Assembly: GCA_026929865.2 (NCBI GenBank)
Contig: CM049397.1
Span: 31,103,698 to 31,167,697, forward strand
Direction: 5' to 3'
Source: Hyperoplus lanceolatus
Taxonomy: Eukaryota; Chordata; Actinopteri; Uranoscopiformes; Ammodytidae
DNA length: 64,000 nt
Shown: one piece after another, positions 18,208 to 30,479 of the stretch
Numbering within the stretch: position 1 is the first letter of the stretch
Layout of the letters: each line of letters opens with the position of its first letter
Made by a program: the position numbers and the translations under genes
The notes under the pieces: generated by a model
Databases searched by the model: none
Seen by the model: the letters and a program-made list of their open reading frames with translations, nothing else
What the model was told of the DNA's origin: nothing

Positions 18208-18209
<2 letters not shown>

Positions 18210-18671
18210 TTTGTATAATTTTTACATGTTAGAAAATAATGTATGAATAAACAAACAGGGTGTAAACACACATCCGCAGATGTCAAAGAAGGTCTCTGCC
18301 CAAACATGTTCCCCCAGTCTCTTCTTTCCGTACAGGTCGGTCAATGTTTACCTCCCAGCGACAGCCGCTGTCACAGCCGTATTAACCCAGAGAGCAACGG
18401 GAGGAAGAGAGGATGTGGAGGACAAAGGGCCACAACATGACGCCAAATCTTTTTTAGCATCGACACACGTAACTTGTTGTTTTACCTGCTTTTGGCTGGA
18501 AATGCCTAAAATAAAGCAGTATGTCATGCTACCAGCTCTGATGCCAATTGTATGTAGAAACAGAAACAGTGTTCTACAATTACAATAGCCTGTTGTACCA
18601 TTGAAGTGCAACTGATTTGAAATTATTTACTTTTCAAAAGATTGTGCATAAAACAGGAAAAAAAAAACTTA

Positions 18672-18925
18672 ACCACATCCTTCTTCATTACATCAACCAG
18701 TAAAGACCAACACTGTTAGCGTTTGACACTTTGTAAGCTGTAGTGTCAAATATATCATTCGATATTTATTTAAACATCATAATATCATAAGAACCCAGAC
18801 AGATTTTAGACTTTTAGAAATAACAGCTGCTTTGACAACTTCACAAACTCGTAGGCCTACAACAACCCAATCCAAAAAAGTATAAACTTCTTTGTGGTGT
18901 CTTGGCATTTAATAATAAGTCTTCA
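18672..18925. repeat. Intronic duplication, copy 2
   Basis: Second copy of the 15430-15695 block (gtttgacactttgtaagctg ... ggtgtcttggcatttaataa), 3.2 kb away in the same dapk1 intron. It carries an extra stretch (tgacaacttcacaaactcgt) absent from copy 1. Confidence 0.8.
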
Positions 18926-19545
18926 AACTACACACATCCCTGTTAATATTTAATCTGCTACCATAGCGACATGCCCACAGCCTGGCCAACCATAGCAAAA
19001 ACATCTCTTCCTTTGAGTTCTGTAAGTAAGTTTGGTCTAATCCATTAACCAAAATCACCATGACACACTGGTGGGCTAATTTAACTGCCATGTTTCCACA
19101 GACAGCAGAGCAGAAGCAACAATATCAGATTTAAAGATAACCATCTCCAAGCTTTCTAATAGATGTGTGCTATACTTATACAAACCATGATACAAAATCA
19201 GCAGCACTTGTCTAAATGGGGCACAAACAACTTATTCAAGATCTACTCACAAAAACAAGAGTGTATTGAAAAAAGGTAGTAGGTCCTGTAACAAGATAAC
19301 ACTCTTTATTAGAATGTAACCTTGACACAGTTAAACAGTGCAGTGTGGAAGTGAGCTATATCACAGCAAAAAGCTTGAACGTGTGAGAAACAATTTGAAC
19401 TGTGGAGGTGTTTAGACAGAGCCAGAGACAACATAGAGGATGGATGGATGCCAGTAGACTGGGAGAGATAATATAATCATTGATCAACCACTCACAAGCT
19501 GCTTCTACAGTCATTATAACCTAGAAGTTTTTATCTAACTATAGG

Positions 19546-19630
<85 letters not shown>
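19546..19630. repeat. (TG)n microsatellite beside the 91-bp unit
   Basis: About 42 TG units that abut the 91-bp duplicated segment at 19631. Confidence 0.97.
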
Positions 19631-19633
<3 letters not shown>

Positions 19634-19721
19634 TGCTTTTATCTGTAAAACATCAAGTGCATACATTTTGGTATCAGGACTCAGGAGATGCATAAAGATA
19701 TCAAGGAGATTTTGCCTGCCT
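19631..19721 (+). repeat. 91-bp unit beside a (TG)n tract, copy 1
   Basis: This 91-bp stretch, starting aaatgcttttatctgtaaaa, is identical in reverse complement to 34939-35029. In both copies a long (TG)n tract abuts its left (in the unit's orientation) end. Confidence 0.88.
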
Positions 19722-20309
19722 GTGTGTGTTAATGTGGACCAAAGGGAGAGCAGTGCCGAGTGTGAAGTTGTTTGGATCAGCGGTTCTGAAGTAAAACTGT
19801 GGAAACTCAGTCAAGCCGACTGGACTTGGATGTGTGCTGTCATGGAACCAGTGCTTCGAGGGACCAAAAAAGGATAACAGTGTGCCTGGCCCTAGCCTGC
19901 CACTACCTTAAATGCAGGAATAGACGTGCATCAAAATCTTAGCCACGGCATGGGCACGGTTAATTGCAGATACTGTATCTGACCTGAAGACCTTATCAGA
20001 ATGGTTTGGATAATTAAATAACTCACCACATTTAATTAAAATGGTTCAATAGCTCAGTGAAATAACACTTCCCTTTTTTTCTTTAATGCCTTGATTTAAA
20101 ACAGGGGCCGTTTGCCATTCATTTTGAATGAAGTTTTAATTGAACTGGCACTCACTCCAATCACAAGTCCTCCAATACACTGTCCGGGTTTATTTTGTGC
20201 ACACAAAATAGTGATACAAAGTTAAGTAGACCAAAGGAAATACTCTAATGGATGGATTCTCCACCTACTCTGTATCCTTTGGTAGTCTTGGTGGCACAAA
20301 GTAAATACA

Positions 20310-20570
20310 TGTAAGGTTCATTGACCTTCTGACGATCAATCTCTAACAATCTATTTTCTGTTTCCCTTTTAACCTGTCATTTTTATTTTATTCAAATGTT
20401 TCATTTCTATTCATATTTTTCAATCGCTTTTCTAATGTCTATTCTATACTTGATGTATTTTTAATCTTGATGTATTTCATGCCACTGTAAAGCCCTTTGA
20501 ATGGCCTTGTATCTACATGTTGCTATACTGTAAATAAACTTTCCTTGCCTTACCTTGCCTCTAAGAAGTC
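20310..20570 (+). repeat. Possible 3' end of a 5'-truncated LINE
   Basis: tgccactgtaaagccctttg, then tgctatactgtaaataaact and ttccttgccttaccttgcct, resembles the 3' termini of fish non-LTR elements, which end in a short tandem tail. No reverse transcriptase remains. Confidence 0.35.
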
Positions 20571-21481
20571 ACCACTCCACAAACACATTGTACCTATATT
20601 CATCGTTTCTTATTGTCAGTAATGGAATGAGGTGTGCCTTTAACTGCTGCTGCAATTATTAAGACTCACCATTGTAAATATGAGCCCAAGCAACATAGTG
20701 CAAATGATTAGCATATTTATACTGTTTCTGTTGTTGTATGTAACAATGAACAATCTTTAAGAATTTAGTAGCATTTAATGCACCTTTAGAAATATTAAAA
20801 TACCATTACTAGCCACAGTAACCTGCTCTCCCAGTTTACCTTATTGACCTGGAAACTTGCCATGGACTTATTATTCACACACGCGCTGCACTGTAGGCCA
20901 GCGCTGCTTTTTGTACTTGTTCTTCCTCAAATTTCTTTGGTGTGTGATCACCGGTCAGGAATGTCGTCCTACAACTTCCATCCCTCAACATTACGCTCAT
21001 TACCGCTGACAGTAAGATAACCTAGTAATTGAGGTGTATTCTGCCTTTTGTTGCCTATTTGTTCTAGGTAACCGGGTCTGCTGCACATGTGTAGTGTAAA
21101 CAGCAAATGATCTTACAGTGTTTGTTTCCACATCACCTGGCAATACTGGTCCAACTGGCGCTTAGTGGGAGAAATAGCAGCCTTGAGCCACACAACAGGT
21201 TACAGATACAGTCACAGTTAATATTCTACTCTCAACACTGGTTACTATGAAGACTTGTGTTACCACCAAAACAAGGGAGTTTTTTTAATTTGCTTTTTAA
21301 AGGGGAAGTTCACTGATTCCACCATACAAGTTCAGTTCTGTTAATTTTTCATTATAGAATATTGAATATTTGTGTTAGGGTTTTCGAAGAAGATTTATGA
21401 AGTTGATGATGGTTGTTTGTTCGGTTAATCTCAACAAAATCGTCAGAGAAAGGAAGGATCTAATACAAAAATGCCGTTAAA

Positions 21482-21594
21482 CTGTTGGTTCAAATCCGTC
21501 TCATGGTAGTTCTCTTCATGTCATTCTCCTCTCTGCCCCATTTCCTCTCCGTCTCTCCAAAACTGTCTAATAAAAGGCATTAGCATAAATAGAA
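21482..21594 (+). mobile_element. 5'-truncated SINE tail beside dapk1 exon 3
   Basis: ttggttcaaatccgtctcat (B box) followed by ttctcttcatgtcattctcc and ccccatttcctctccgtctc is the B-box plus tail of the same SINE group. It ends about 20 nt beyond the exon 3 donor, in antisense orientation to dapk1. Confidence 0.65.
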
Positions 21595-21615
21595 TATAAT
21601 ACATAAGTCCACTCA

Positions 21616-21879
<264 letters not shown>

Positions 21880-22205
21880 CTAGCCTTGCAACATTTATAC
21901 TTTGAATTGTGCCTACGAACACCTATAAAGCTAATTAAAACGTATAGCGCATTTGTGTAATCCATACAAAAGTGGGATTTAAAGCGGATTTGGTTCACTT
22001 TGAGACAAGCGCTAGTAGCTTTTTCCTACTGTTTCCAGTCTCTATGTCCAAGCTTACTTACTGCTGTGCTTACCATACACATATGTCTAATCTAGCTCTG
22101 TAATAATGTATTTCCCAAGAAGTCAAGCATGTGTTGATTTCCATAAAAATATGCACACACATGTCAGCATATGAACAGATGAAGGGACCCCAGATGTGAA
22201 GAATA

Positions 22206-22475
22206 CAATTTTTTTTAACCTTTATTTATACAGGTAAATCCCATTGAGACCAAAAACTCTTTCTCAAGGGAGACCTGTTCCCATTCCCACGTTACCATTC
22301 ACACACACACATTCATACACCGATAGCAGGCTAACTATTGAACATTCACACGAGGCAAGGTGGGTGAAGTGTCTTGCCCAAGGACACAACAACCATGACA
22401 CAAGTGGCAGGGCGGGGATCGAACCTCCAACCCTTTGATCATCAGCCGCTCTACCAACTGAGCCACAGTCGCCCC
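22206..22475 (-). mobile_element. tRNA-derived SINE (type D), copy 1
   Basis: The reverse complement starts ggggcgactgtggctcagtt and has B box ggttcgatcccc, then cttgggcaagacacttcacc, and ends in ggtttcaatggg-like sequence before tataaataaaggttaaaaaa. A second copy lies 0.85 kb to the right. Confidence 0.82.
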
Positions 22476-22831
22476 ATAATTTAGACAAGTGTATTTCAAG
22501 ATATACAAATAACCTAACGACAGAATCTGATAAGTATTAGAAGAGAGACAGTAGACAATACAAGCTGACACAATAGACATTACAGTAGAGACGTATAACA
22601 GAAATCAATTGATGGGAACTAATCAATCTCCTGTGAGGACATTCAAGGACACTCCAGTGTTAATTTCCCACAGGGTTTCACCGCTGTTCACCAATACATT
22701 AAAAAACAGACTTCTGTCCGTATCTGTATCAGTTTCATAGTGGTGAACACAGACGTCTGAGCCCAAGACCAGTGTTTGAATGGGGGTGTGAATGGATTAT
22801 AAGGCTTTTTAAACTGTTGATCAGAAACAGC

Positions 22832-22869
22832 TTTAATTAATTAATTAATTAATTAATTAATTAATTAAT
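22832..22869. repeat. (TTAA)n microsatellite
   Basis: About nine TTAA units, a self-complementary run. Confidence 0.93.
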
Positions 22870-23048
22870 AACTGGCTGAGGTTGCCTAGAAACACAGCTC
22901 GAAAATGGCAATTGATGTTGAATAAAGACTCCATTATGTATCCAGATCCGAAGCAGGGAAACATCAGATCATCCTTTTAGAGTTACTCCAATATCTAAAC
23001 CCAATTATTCAGTTACATACAGTATGAACAATAGTAATGCATTCTGGG

Positions 23049-23334
23049 TTAAAAAAAATTTTATTTATTTTTTAATCTTTATTTATACATGTAAATCCCA
23101 TTGAGACCAGAGACTCTTTTGCATGGGAGATCTGTTCCCATTTACACGTTACCATTTACACACACAGTCATACATTGATAGCAGGCTGATTATCAACATT
23201 CACACGAGGCAAGGTGGGTGAAGTGGCTTGCCCAAGGACACAACAACCATGACACAAGTGGCAGGGCGGGGATCGAACTGCCAACCCTTCGATCATTGGC
23301 CGACCCGCTCTACCACCTGAGCCACAGTCGCCCC
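23049..23334 (-). mobile_element. tRNA-derived SINE (type D), copy 2
   Basis: Same head (ggggcgactgtggctcaggt), B box and ttgggcaagccacttcaccc body as the copy at 22206-22475, same orientation. Left end is a T/A-rich tail. Confidence 0.82.
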
Positions 23335-23595
23335 TCTGTCTGTGATGCACAGAAGACGAGCCAGGCCCTGTCTGCACTAGAAAGAGAGAGTATTTTAACA
23401 TCCCGTCGGACACTACAGACAGCACAAATAAATCCTCCCTGCCCTCACCCTCAGCGACCCCTCATGATCAGTTTGACAACAGTTCATAAATCATATCCAG
23501 ACAACGCATCTCTCACTGTCAGCAACACATTGATAAGAATCACAGCTCAGCACACCATCAACACAGCTGACAAACATCCAAGCTGTAAAACTATG

Positions 23596-23597
<2 letters not shown>

Positions 23598-23669
<72 letters not shown>
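23598..23669. repeat. (CA)n microsatellite
   Basis: About 36 pure CA units. Confidence 0.97.
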
Positions 23670-23674
<5 letters not shown>

Positions 23675-25250
23675 CATAGACTTGTTTTAGAAGAAAACAA
23701 AGATCTCAACTGCTCATAAAAAATGCATTATTCAAGACAATTAAGATATTTAAATCATATCAGTCTTAGGATATTAGTATTTTGCACGGTTAGAACTAAA
23801 ACTGGGTACAATTTTTTTAGGTATATTCCTTTAATACAAGTAAGTAGAAGACGATTTTAACAGCTTCCAGCTCTCAGGGGACAAATGAATAAGAGTTTGT
23901 ACATTCACAGTTTAAACCATAGCTGTTAAAAAAAACCTATTGAAAAAATACATTTAGGACTTTATATGAAGCAGATATGTTCACAAATGTTCTCTCTCAA
24001 ATGGACACAGGTTTAGCAACAATATGTTTGTTTTGTCCTATTCCCACATTAACGATGAGAAACTTCCTATGCACACATGCAAGGTGTCCTTCTACACATC
24101 GCCGTATTAACAGGCTACAGCAGACATTGTGTAAAAGTTCCCTAGTTAAAGGGAATAAAAGACAGAAAAAAACCTGTGTGTGGGTCCAGCCTGAATTGCA
24201 CACAGGCACTTTTACCGTCCAAGCAATCCAAATGTGGTCTGTCTGTGTGACATTTTAGCGTGACAAATTACTCCATGTATGAGCAACGCAGCAATTGTTA
24301 TGGAAATTCCTCAAAACATGTCACACCACCGAACAGTGAAACAGTGAAAAGAGTGCCATGAAAAGCAGTTGTGAAGCAAGGACACTCTGCTGAGGGCTGT
24401 TGACGCCTCTGCCGATTGTGCCTCCTCACGACCCTGGCAATCACGCAGCACTTAGTGTACCCAACACCCACATAAGGAACAAGGGAGTAGGGATGAGAGG
24501 AGAGAGAGAGACACACACACATGTAGTTTTTTCATTTTTTATTTCCTCTGCCAGATTTCCAGCAAAGGAAACTTTTTGGCACAGACTTCTTCTTACATCT
24601 TGGCAAAAAAAAAAAGAAAAATGTCCCCAATAAAGATAGGGAGAGAGAGTGCGCTGTCATCTTGACTCCCACAGTACTGCCAACACCAGCGCACAGTTGT
24701 CACGAAGCAGTTCAGTAATTTAGCTACATGTTCACTCTCTCTCTCTCTCTCTCTAATCTTCTCTCTACAATGTGTGTCCCAATATTTGATGAGTGAATGG
24801 AGCAGGATCCAGACTGTAGCGCTGCCAGCTGCAGAGGAGGTTTAAAAGGGGGGAAAAGAGGAAAGAAGGAAACGGTAAACTTCCTCTGGGGAAAAACATC
24901 ACCCTGTTCTCACACTTAACTGTAGTGTGTCCCTTGGGCCAATCGATAGTGTCTGAGGCTATGTTTATATGTGGATCGATTTGAAGATGAGGTTTAATGC
25001 TTAACCTACGCTGACCCTTTAAAGCTTTATTGAAAGTTTGCCTCCCACTCTAGGGCTGCAACAATAGCTCAATTAATCAATTAACAGGGAAAAATTGCAT
25101 CTACACATCCATGTATGAACATAGCTGGAAGGAAAGTGATGCAGTGACTGCTTGGGTGTCTGACGTTGATTGTAGCTTATTTTTTGCATTCAAATAGATA
25201 TTAAAAGGAAGTTCTGCTGGTGGAGCTTCTCATTCGGCAGAGCAGAGTCA

Positions 25251-25452
25251 TGGGGCGCTCTGGTGGTGTAGTGGATAGAGCGCGTACCATATTGGCTCTG
25301 GCCTTCGTTGCAGTGGTAGCTGGTTCAAATCCGACCCGTGGACCTTTACTGCAGGTCATCACCCCTCTCTCTCCATCTCCCATTTCAACTCTGTACTATC
25401 TAATTGAGCTTGAAAATGCCAAAAAATAATCTAAAAAAAATAAAAAATTTAA
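25251..25452 (+). mobile_element. tRNA-derived SINE (type A), with target-site duplication
   Basis: The head ggggcgctctggtggtgtag carries an A-box-like start and a B-box-like ggttcaaatcc. The tail ends cttgaaaatgccaaaaaata before an A-rich end. Flanking AGAGCAGAGTCA (25239-25250) and AGAGCAAAGTCA (25453-25464) form a 12-bp duplication with one mismatch. Confidence 0.85.
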
Positions 25453-25820
25453 AGAGCAAAGTCACGGTGAATAAATCCGGACAGTACAACAGAGCTGATA
25501 TTATAGCGTCCTCCATTTCAGACTTTCTAGTTCTGTTTCCTCAAAAGCCAGCACCGTTGTGATGCTTCAAAAGTAATCATTGATATGTCATAAATGCTAC
25601 CAGCTTACTAAGGTTAATTGTTTTCCAGGCCTGAGATACTGGATCAAATCCCAGTTTAATACTCATTGGGTTGACTTCTGTATTTGACATGACACACTTT
25701 ATTTCGCAACTGGCTCCACTCAAACACAAAATAAGAAATGACAGGTTGATTTACTTTCTGTTTACCAAAAAGTTGTCCGCCATAGGGGTCAACAGAATTT
25801 AACATTTAAAAAGGGAAGTT

Positions 25821-26020
25821 GGGGCGCCCTTAGCTCAGTTGATAGGGCGTCCCCCCCCGGGCCAGGCCCAGCAGCAGACCCGGGTTCGATTCCCGCCTGC
25901 GGTTGTTCTCTGCATGTCACTCACCTCTCTGCATGTCACTCACCTCTCTGCCCCATGTCACCTCTGTCTCTCTGCACTATCAATAAAGCATAAAAATGCC
26001 CAAAAAATGTCTTTAAAAAA
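25821..26020 (+). mobile_element. tRNA-derived SINE (type B), with perfect target-site duplication
   Basis: The head ggggcgcccttagctcagtt is tRNA-like with B box gggttcgattcc. The tail cacctctgtctctctgcact ... taaaaatgcccaaaaaatgt is shared with other SINEs here. AAAGGGAAGTT is repeated exactly on both sides (25810-25820 and 26021-26031), which supports retroposition. Confidence 0.87.
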
Positions 26021-26271
26021 AAAGGGAAGTTATTGGATTCTGACAACTTAAAATGTGTTTGCTGACAATCTGACTGACTAGCTAAGAGGGAGTGATGTCT
26101 GTTTAAGGAAGTGACTTGACCAGAGACGGAGCCGGAGACACGAACAGACATTAAGAAGAGAGAACTGAGTGCTTTCTCATGCTAATAACAGTCCCACCCC
26201 CATTCAGTGTGTTTGTGTGTCTCAGTGTGTGTGCTTTTCAGTGTGTGTGTGTGTGTGTGTGTGTAATGTCT

Positions 26272-27313
26272 CAGGGCCCACTCACACTAGTGCCGTTGGC
26301 CTGTTCCGTGCTGCAGGAAGATTCAGCACGATTCCCCCCCTCCCCATTCCCCCCCGCAGGCCCGTGTTCACACTGCTTGGGGCCTGGGCACGATTGCACC
26401 TTGCCAACATCACCGTGCGCGTTTAGGATTTGGAGCGTATTCTACTTGTAGGCTATACGACTGTTTATTTTCATCCGGCCACATTTGCATCATATATTCC
26501 ACTTCCACATTAGAGAAACGAGAATCCTTAAGCTATTGTTTTTTTTTTTAAATGTAGCCTTGACGTAATAGGTCGCGGTGGAGAGTCTCATATTTGTGCA
26601 GCACGCTGTTTATTATTAATATAACGGCCCGTCATCAGACCATACGTACCGGATGGTTTTATACACATCGATCGCTCCATCAAATCCAAGTCAGAACTTT
26701 TTGTATGGGCAGAGATCGTTTTTTTAAGTGTCTTTATAAAGTTTCTTGTTAAACCTTAGTGTAGGCTACTGTTTCCTTATCACCGGGCCGCGGAGTCCCG
26801 TTGTGTGTTGTTTTGTGTTCGTCTCCACCGCCATGAGTAAAGGCAGTATTATGACAGCTGACGGGAGGAAAAAGAAAACAATCATCTGACGAACGTGAGT
26901 AAACACGAAAACCTTTTTGCGCTCACCTATTTAGCTCTCTCCCTCTTTTATTAGCCCACACCTAGGCCTACACACACGTTAATTCTCACACATTTTATGT
27001 AGCTACAAGTCCAAGTGGTGGGCAATTCTGGTGCCGACTAGTAAGGCAGCGGGCGTTAAAGGACTATGCGCATCCTTAATAAATTCACATCAGGAACTCC
27101 GCCTGTGCGCTTGCTTGTGCGCTTGCTTGTGCATGGGTCATCTCATTAGCATCTGTACTTTGGCCATGGCACACCTCTCCCAGTTGTGCCGTGGCCAAGG
27201 GGCTGTTTCGTGCTGGAATACGGATGGCGTGGACACACGAGCAAAAAGTTCTAGACTTTAGTATGCTAATGAGCTTTGGCACGGGGCCACGGCCCTAGTG
27301 GGAGTGGCCCCTA
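26272..27313 (+). mobile_element. About 1.04-kb non-autonomous DNA transposon, hAT-like ends
   Basis: The left end CAGGGCCCACTCACACTAGT and the reverse complement of the right end TAGGGGCCACTCCCACTAGG are similar inverted termini. Flanks taatgtct and taagtct suggest a decayed target duplication. Subterminal GC-rich repeats (ccgtggcc, gccatggc) are visible. A short Met frame with good start context at 26834 (MSKGSIMTADGRKKK) ends after 18 codons before a donor-like gtgagt, possibly a transposase first-exon remnant. Confidence 0.55.
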
Positions 27314-27434
27314 AGTCTGACTTCGCTCTATTGACGGTCCCATCGAACTGTCAGTCAGGCCTTTGTCATGTGTAGGTAGATAGGCATCAAGATTTTAATC
27401 TGTTTCTTCCAGATAAATTGACAGTAGTGCTTAT

Positions 27435-27603
<169 letters not shown>

Positions 27604-28313
27604 CTGAAGCCATAATAAACTAATGACTGACCTCTGGACGCTATCATACCTCGAAGGCTAATCTCTTCAGCTACAAACGTGCAGCTGGCTGTAAAAGGCA
27701 AAGTTTGGTCGCTAAGGTGATGACAATGCTTTTATGGTGAGGATTATGTTTAACCAACAAGTTCAACTTGTCTTGTGTATTTTGCAAAGGCGTCTCCGGA
27801 TTCGCCCCTCCGCTAGATAAACGGCTATGCAGGTAAACAGAAAGTAAACTGGTGTAAGTGGTGTTACCGCTACACATCAGGACATGAGCTAATAACAACT
27901 ATACTGTATGTGTTGGCAGCTAATGAATGGAAAAGCCAACAGTACCAAACCAGAACCACAACACATTATATGCTAGCAGTTAGCTGTAACGTCCTTCCAA
28001 CAGTGTGTGTGCTGTCAAACTTTCCACTGCGGAAAAGAGTTTATCTTGTGAAGCCGTGGGACTTGGTGTGAAAAACTGTCGAGGACGAGAAAGGAAAATA
28101 CAACTGATTTCCTGTTCTTGATACTTCACCATCTGTGCAGTTTTGAAGAGACTGTCATTTTTTATTTTTTTTTATTTTTTTTTTTTTTACATTTTACTTC
28201 AGTCAGTCACTCTTGCTTGTATTTACTTGATCTACTTTATGAAACAAACACATACTGCACCATATCATCCAAAAAGTTCAATTTAGTCTAATTTTATAAT
28301 TCACTTAAATTTC

Positions 28314-28467
28314 CTTGTATACACACACTAGTATTACTTTTCGTACCTTTGACATGCTTCGACGTCGCAACAATAGCAGGTGACACTTCTGAAGAAGCCT
28401 GCAGGAATTTGAGCAGTCCAAACATGTCAAGGTATACGAAAAGTAATACTACTCTTGTGTATACAAG
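28314..28467. repeat. Long near-perfect inverted repeat (foldback), 43-45 bp arms
   Basis: The left arm (28314-28356, with ctagtattacttttcgta) pairs with the right arm (28423-28467, with tacgaaaagtaatactac), separated by 66 bp. Arms match apart from a few indels and mismatches, so the transcript would form a strong hairpin. The loop contains ctgaagaagcctgcagg, a motif seen near termini of some fish retroelements. It may be a foldback element or an RNA hairpin. Confidence 0.75.
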
Positions 28468-28910
28468 AACATGTAAGTTAATACATATGCACCATGACAC
28501 GTCTGGATTGAACGGAAAGGAACTTTTATAAACTGTGTAACGTAAGCCTGTTGGACTCCAATATTCAGCTCACTGAAAAAAGTCCTGTGCACAATAAACA
28601 AATCATTGCAGACACTTGAAAATATTCCGTGTGATATTTTGTAGAAGTGCTCTTATGCTGCATGACAATATGTGAAGCCTTGAGCATTCAAATTCAGGCC
28701 AACTCAACCCTATTCACACACCACCCCAAAATCCACTCGATCTATAACAATGCAATGCATCGAGAAGTTCACTGTTCAATGCAACCATAGAACGTTATCA
28801 GATAAGGGTTGTGTGAATTGCCAAGGTCATGTCCTGCATGTTTGAATGCATAAACTAAGTGGATTTCCATTTGTTTCTGAATTTCATACTACTAGAGGGA
28901 AAATCATTAT

Positions 28911-29116
28911 TTATTTTCTTTATTATTATTTTTTTGGCATTTTCAAGCTTTAATAGGTAGTACAGAGTTGAAATGGGGAGACAGACAGAGAGAGAGGGGG
29001 GGGGGGTCCTGCAGTAAAGGTCCACGGGTCGGATTTGAACCCGAGACCACTGCAACGAAGGCCGGAGCCAATATGGTACGCTACGTGCTCTATCCACGAC
29101 GCCACCGGAGCGCCCC
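28911..29116 (-). mobile_element. tRNA-derived SINE (type A), inverted copy
   Basis: The reverse complement starts ggggcgctccggtggcgtcg and carries ggttcaaatccgacccgtgg, then a tail with ctcccatttcaactctgtac, matching the copy at 25251. Flanks GAAAATCATT (28899-28908) and GACAATCATT (29119-29128) suggest a target-site duplication. Confidence 0.82.
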
Positions 29117-29797
29117 AGGACAATCATTTTTAACAGTCATTTCAAACTACTGTTACTCAAAAGTGAGGAAAAATAAAGCTACGTAATGGCTATACTGATA
29201 CACTCCACTGTGGAAATTTGAATTGACTTTATTACATGGACTATTCTGTTAAAGCATGTGTTAGGTGTCAGGTTGGGCGTGTAATGACAAAGACCGCAGT
29301 GAAGCATAGCAGTGGCTCTAGAGTATTGCCTCATGATGGGAGGAGGAGGTTGCATGGGAGGCACATGTGTAACGGTTGGGTAACACCACTGCTTAGAATT
29401 CAGACTATTACATATTAAAGTTTAGTTCGTAATATAGTCAAGGTTTCTGAAAAGCAGGGCAGGGGGAATAGAGGCAAAATCAAGGTAAGAAATAGGACCT
29501 ATTATGTTACAATTTAGCCTGTACAAACAATGTGTAATATCAATTGAGCAAGACACTTCAAATGCTCTCAACTGAATAAAGTAAAGAAACAATCTTCATG
29601 GGATAGTTTCCAATAAACCATTCAAGCGTGGATGCTAACAGGTAACAATAATATCGCTACTAAATGCTCCAGAATAATCTGTTTAGAGTGATAGCATCAA
29701 TAGCTTGTGGGAATAAAACTCAACATTTTAATGTTATTTCCAAATCTCTCCCACACGGAGAAGGGAAGGCAATCCCACCCACTGTTAACAACAGCAG

Positions 29798-29800
<3 letters not shown>

Positions 29801-29895
<95 letters not shown>
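29801..29895. repeat. (CA)n microsatellite
   Basis: About 47 pure CA units. Confidence 0.97.
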
Positions 29896-30479
29896 GGGGA
29901 AAATGGCAACGGTTCAACTGTCTCCTCCCTGTGTGAGGTAGTGGAGGGAAACTGAAGACCAACGCTGACTTGAAAACCAAACACCCCTTTCCGTTTTATG
30001 GTATCTCCTCTCTTTCTCTTTCCCAGAGCTGAGATTTAGTATTCTAGATTTTAAAGAGCAAAAGTGAAATGGAGTTAAGGCGGGACACTACAGGGGAATA
30101 GGGTCACATGTTCACTTGTATCATGAAGCTATGCCAGTTGATTAGTCGTTTTTAGAAATATATATCTAATTTCTACCTAAGTATACATACATTTGCATCT
30201 CTTAACAAACCCAAAATCTAGATATTAATGCCACTGTTAAATGCCAGAGTTAAAATCTAGCATGCAGAGAACGCCCTTGGCCGGATTCGAATCCGGGTCC
30301 ACTGTGACGAGGACTTAAATTTTTTGGACTGTTTAATTATGCTATTACGAAAGAAGAAACGTTAAATGTAGTTTATTCCCCCAGTAAGATAAACCCCTTC
30401 TGTTTACGTACTGGTGAAATCCCCGTTATCCTCCAGGGATGTTAAAGAGGGAAACACTGACTTATAGAATGCTGCTGAA

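Noticed and set aside
30260..30310. B-box-like ggattcgaatccgggtcc
   Set aside because: An isolated T-arm-like palindrome without an A box or a SINE tail; too short to call.
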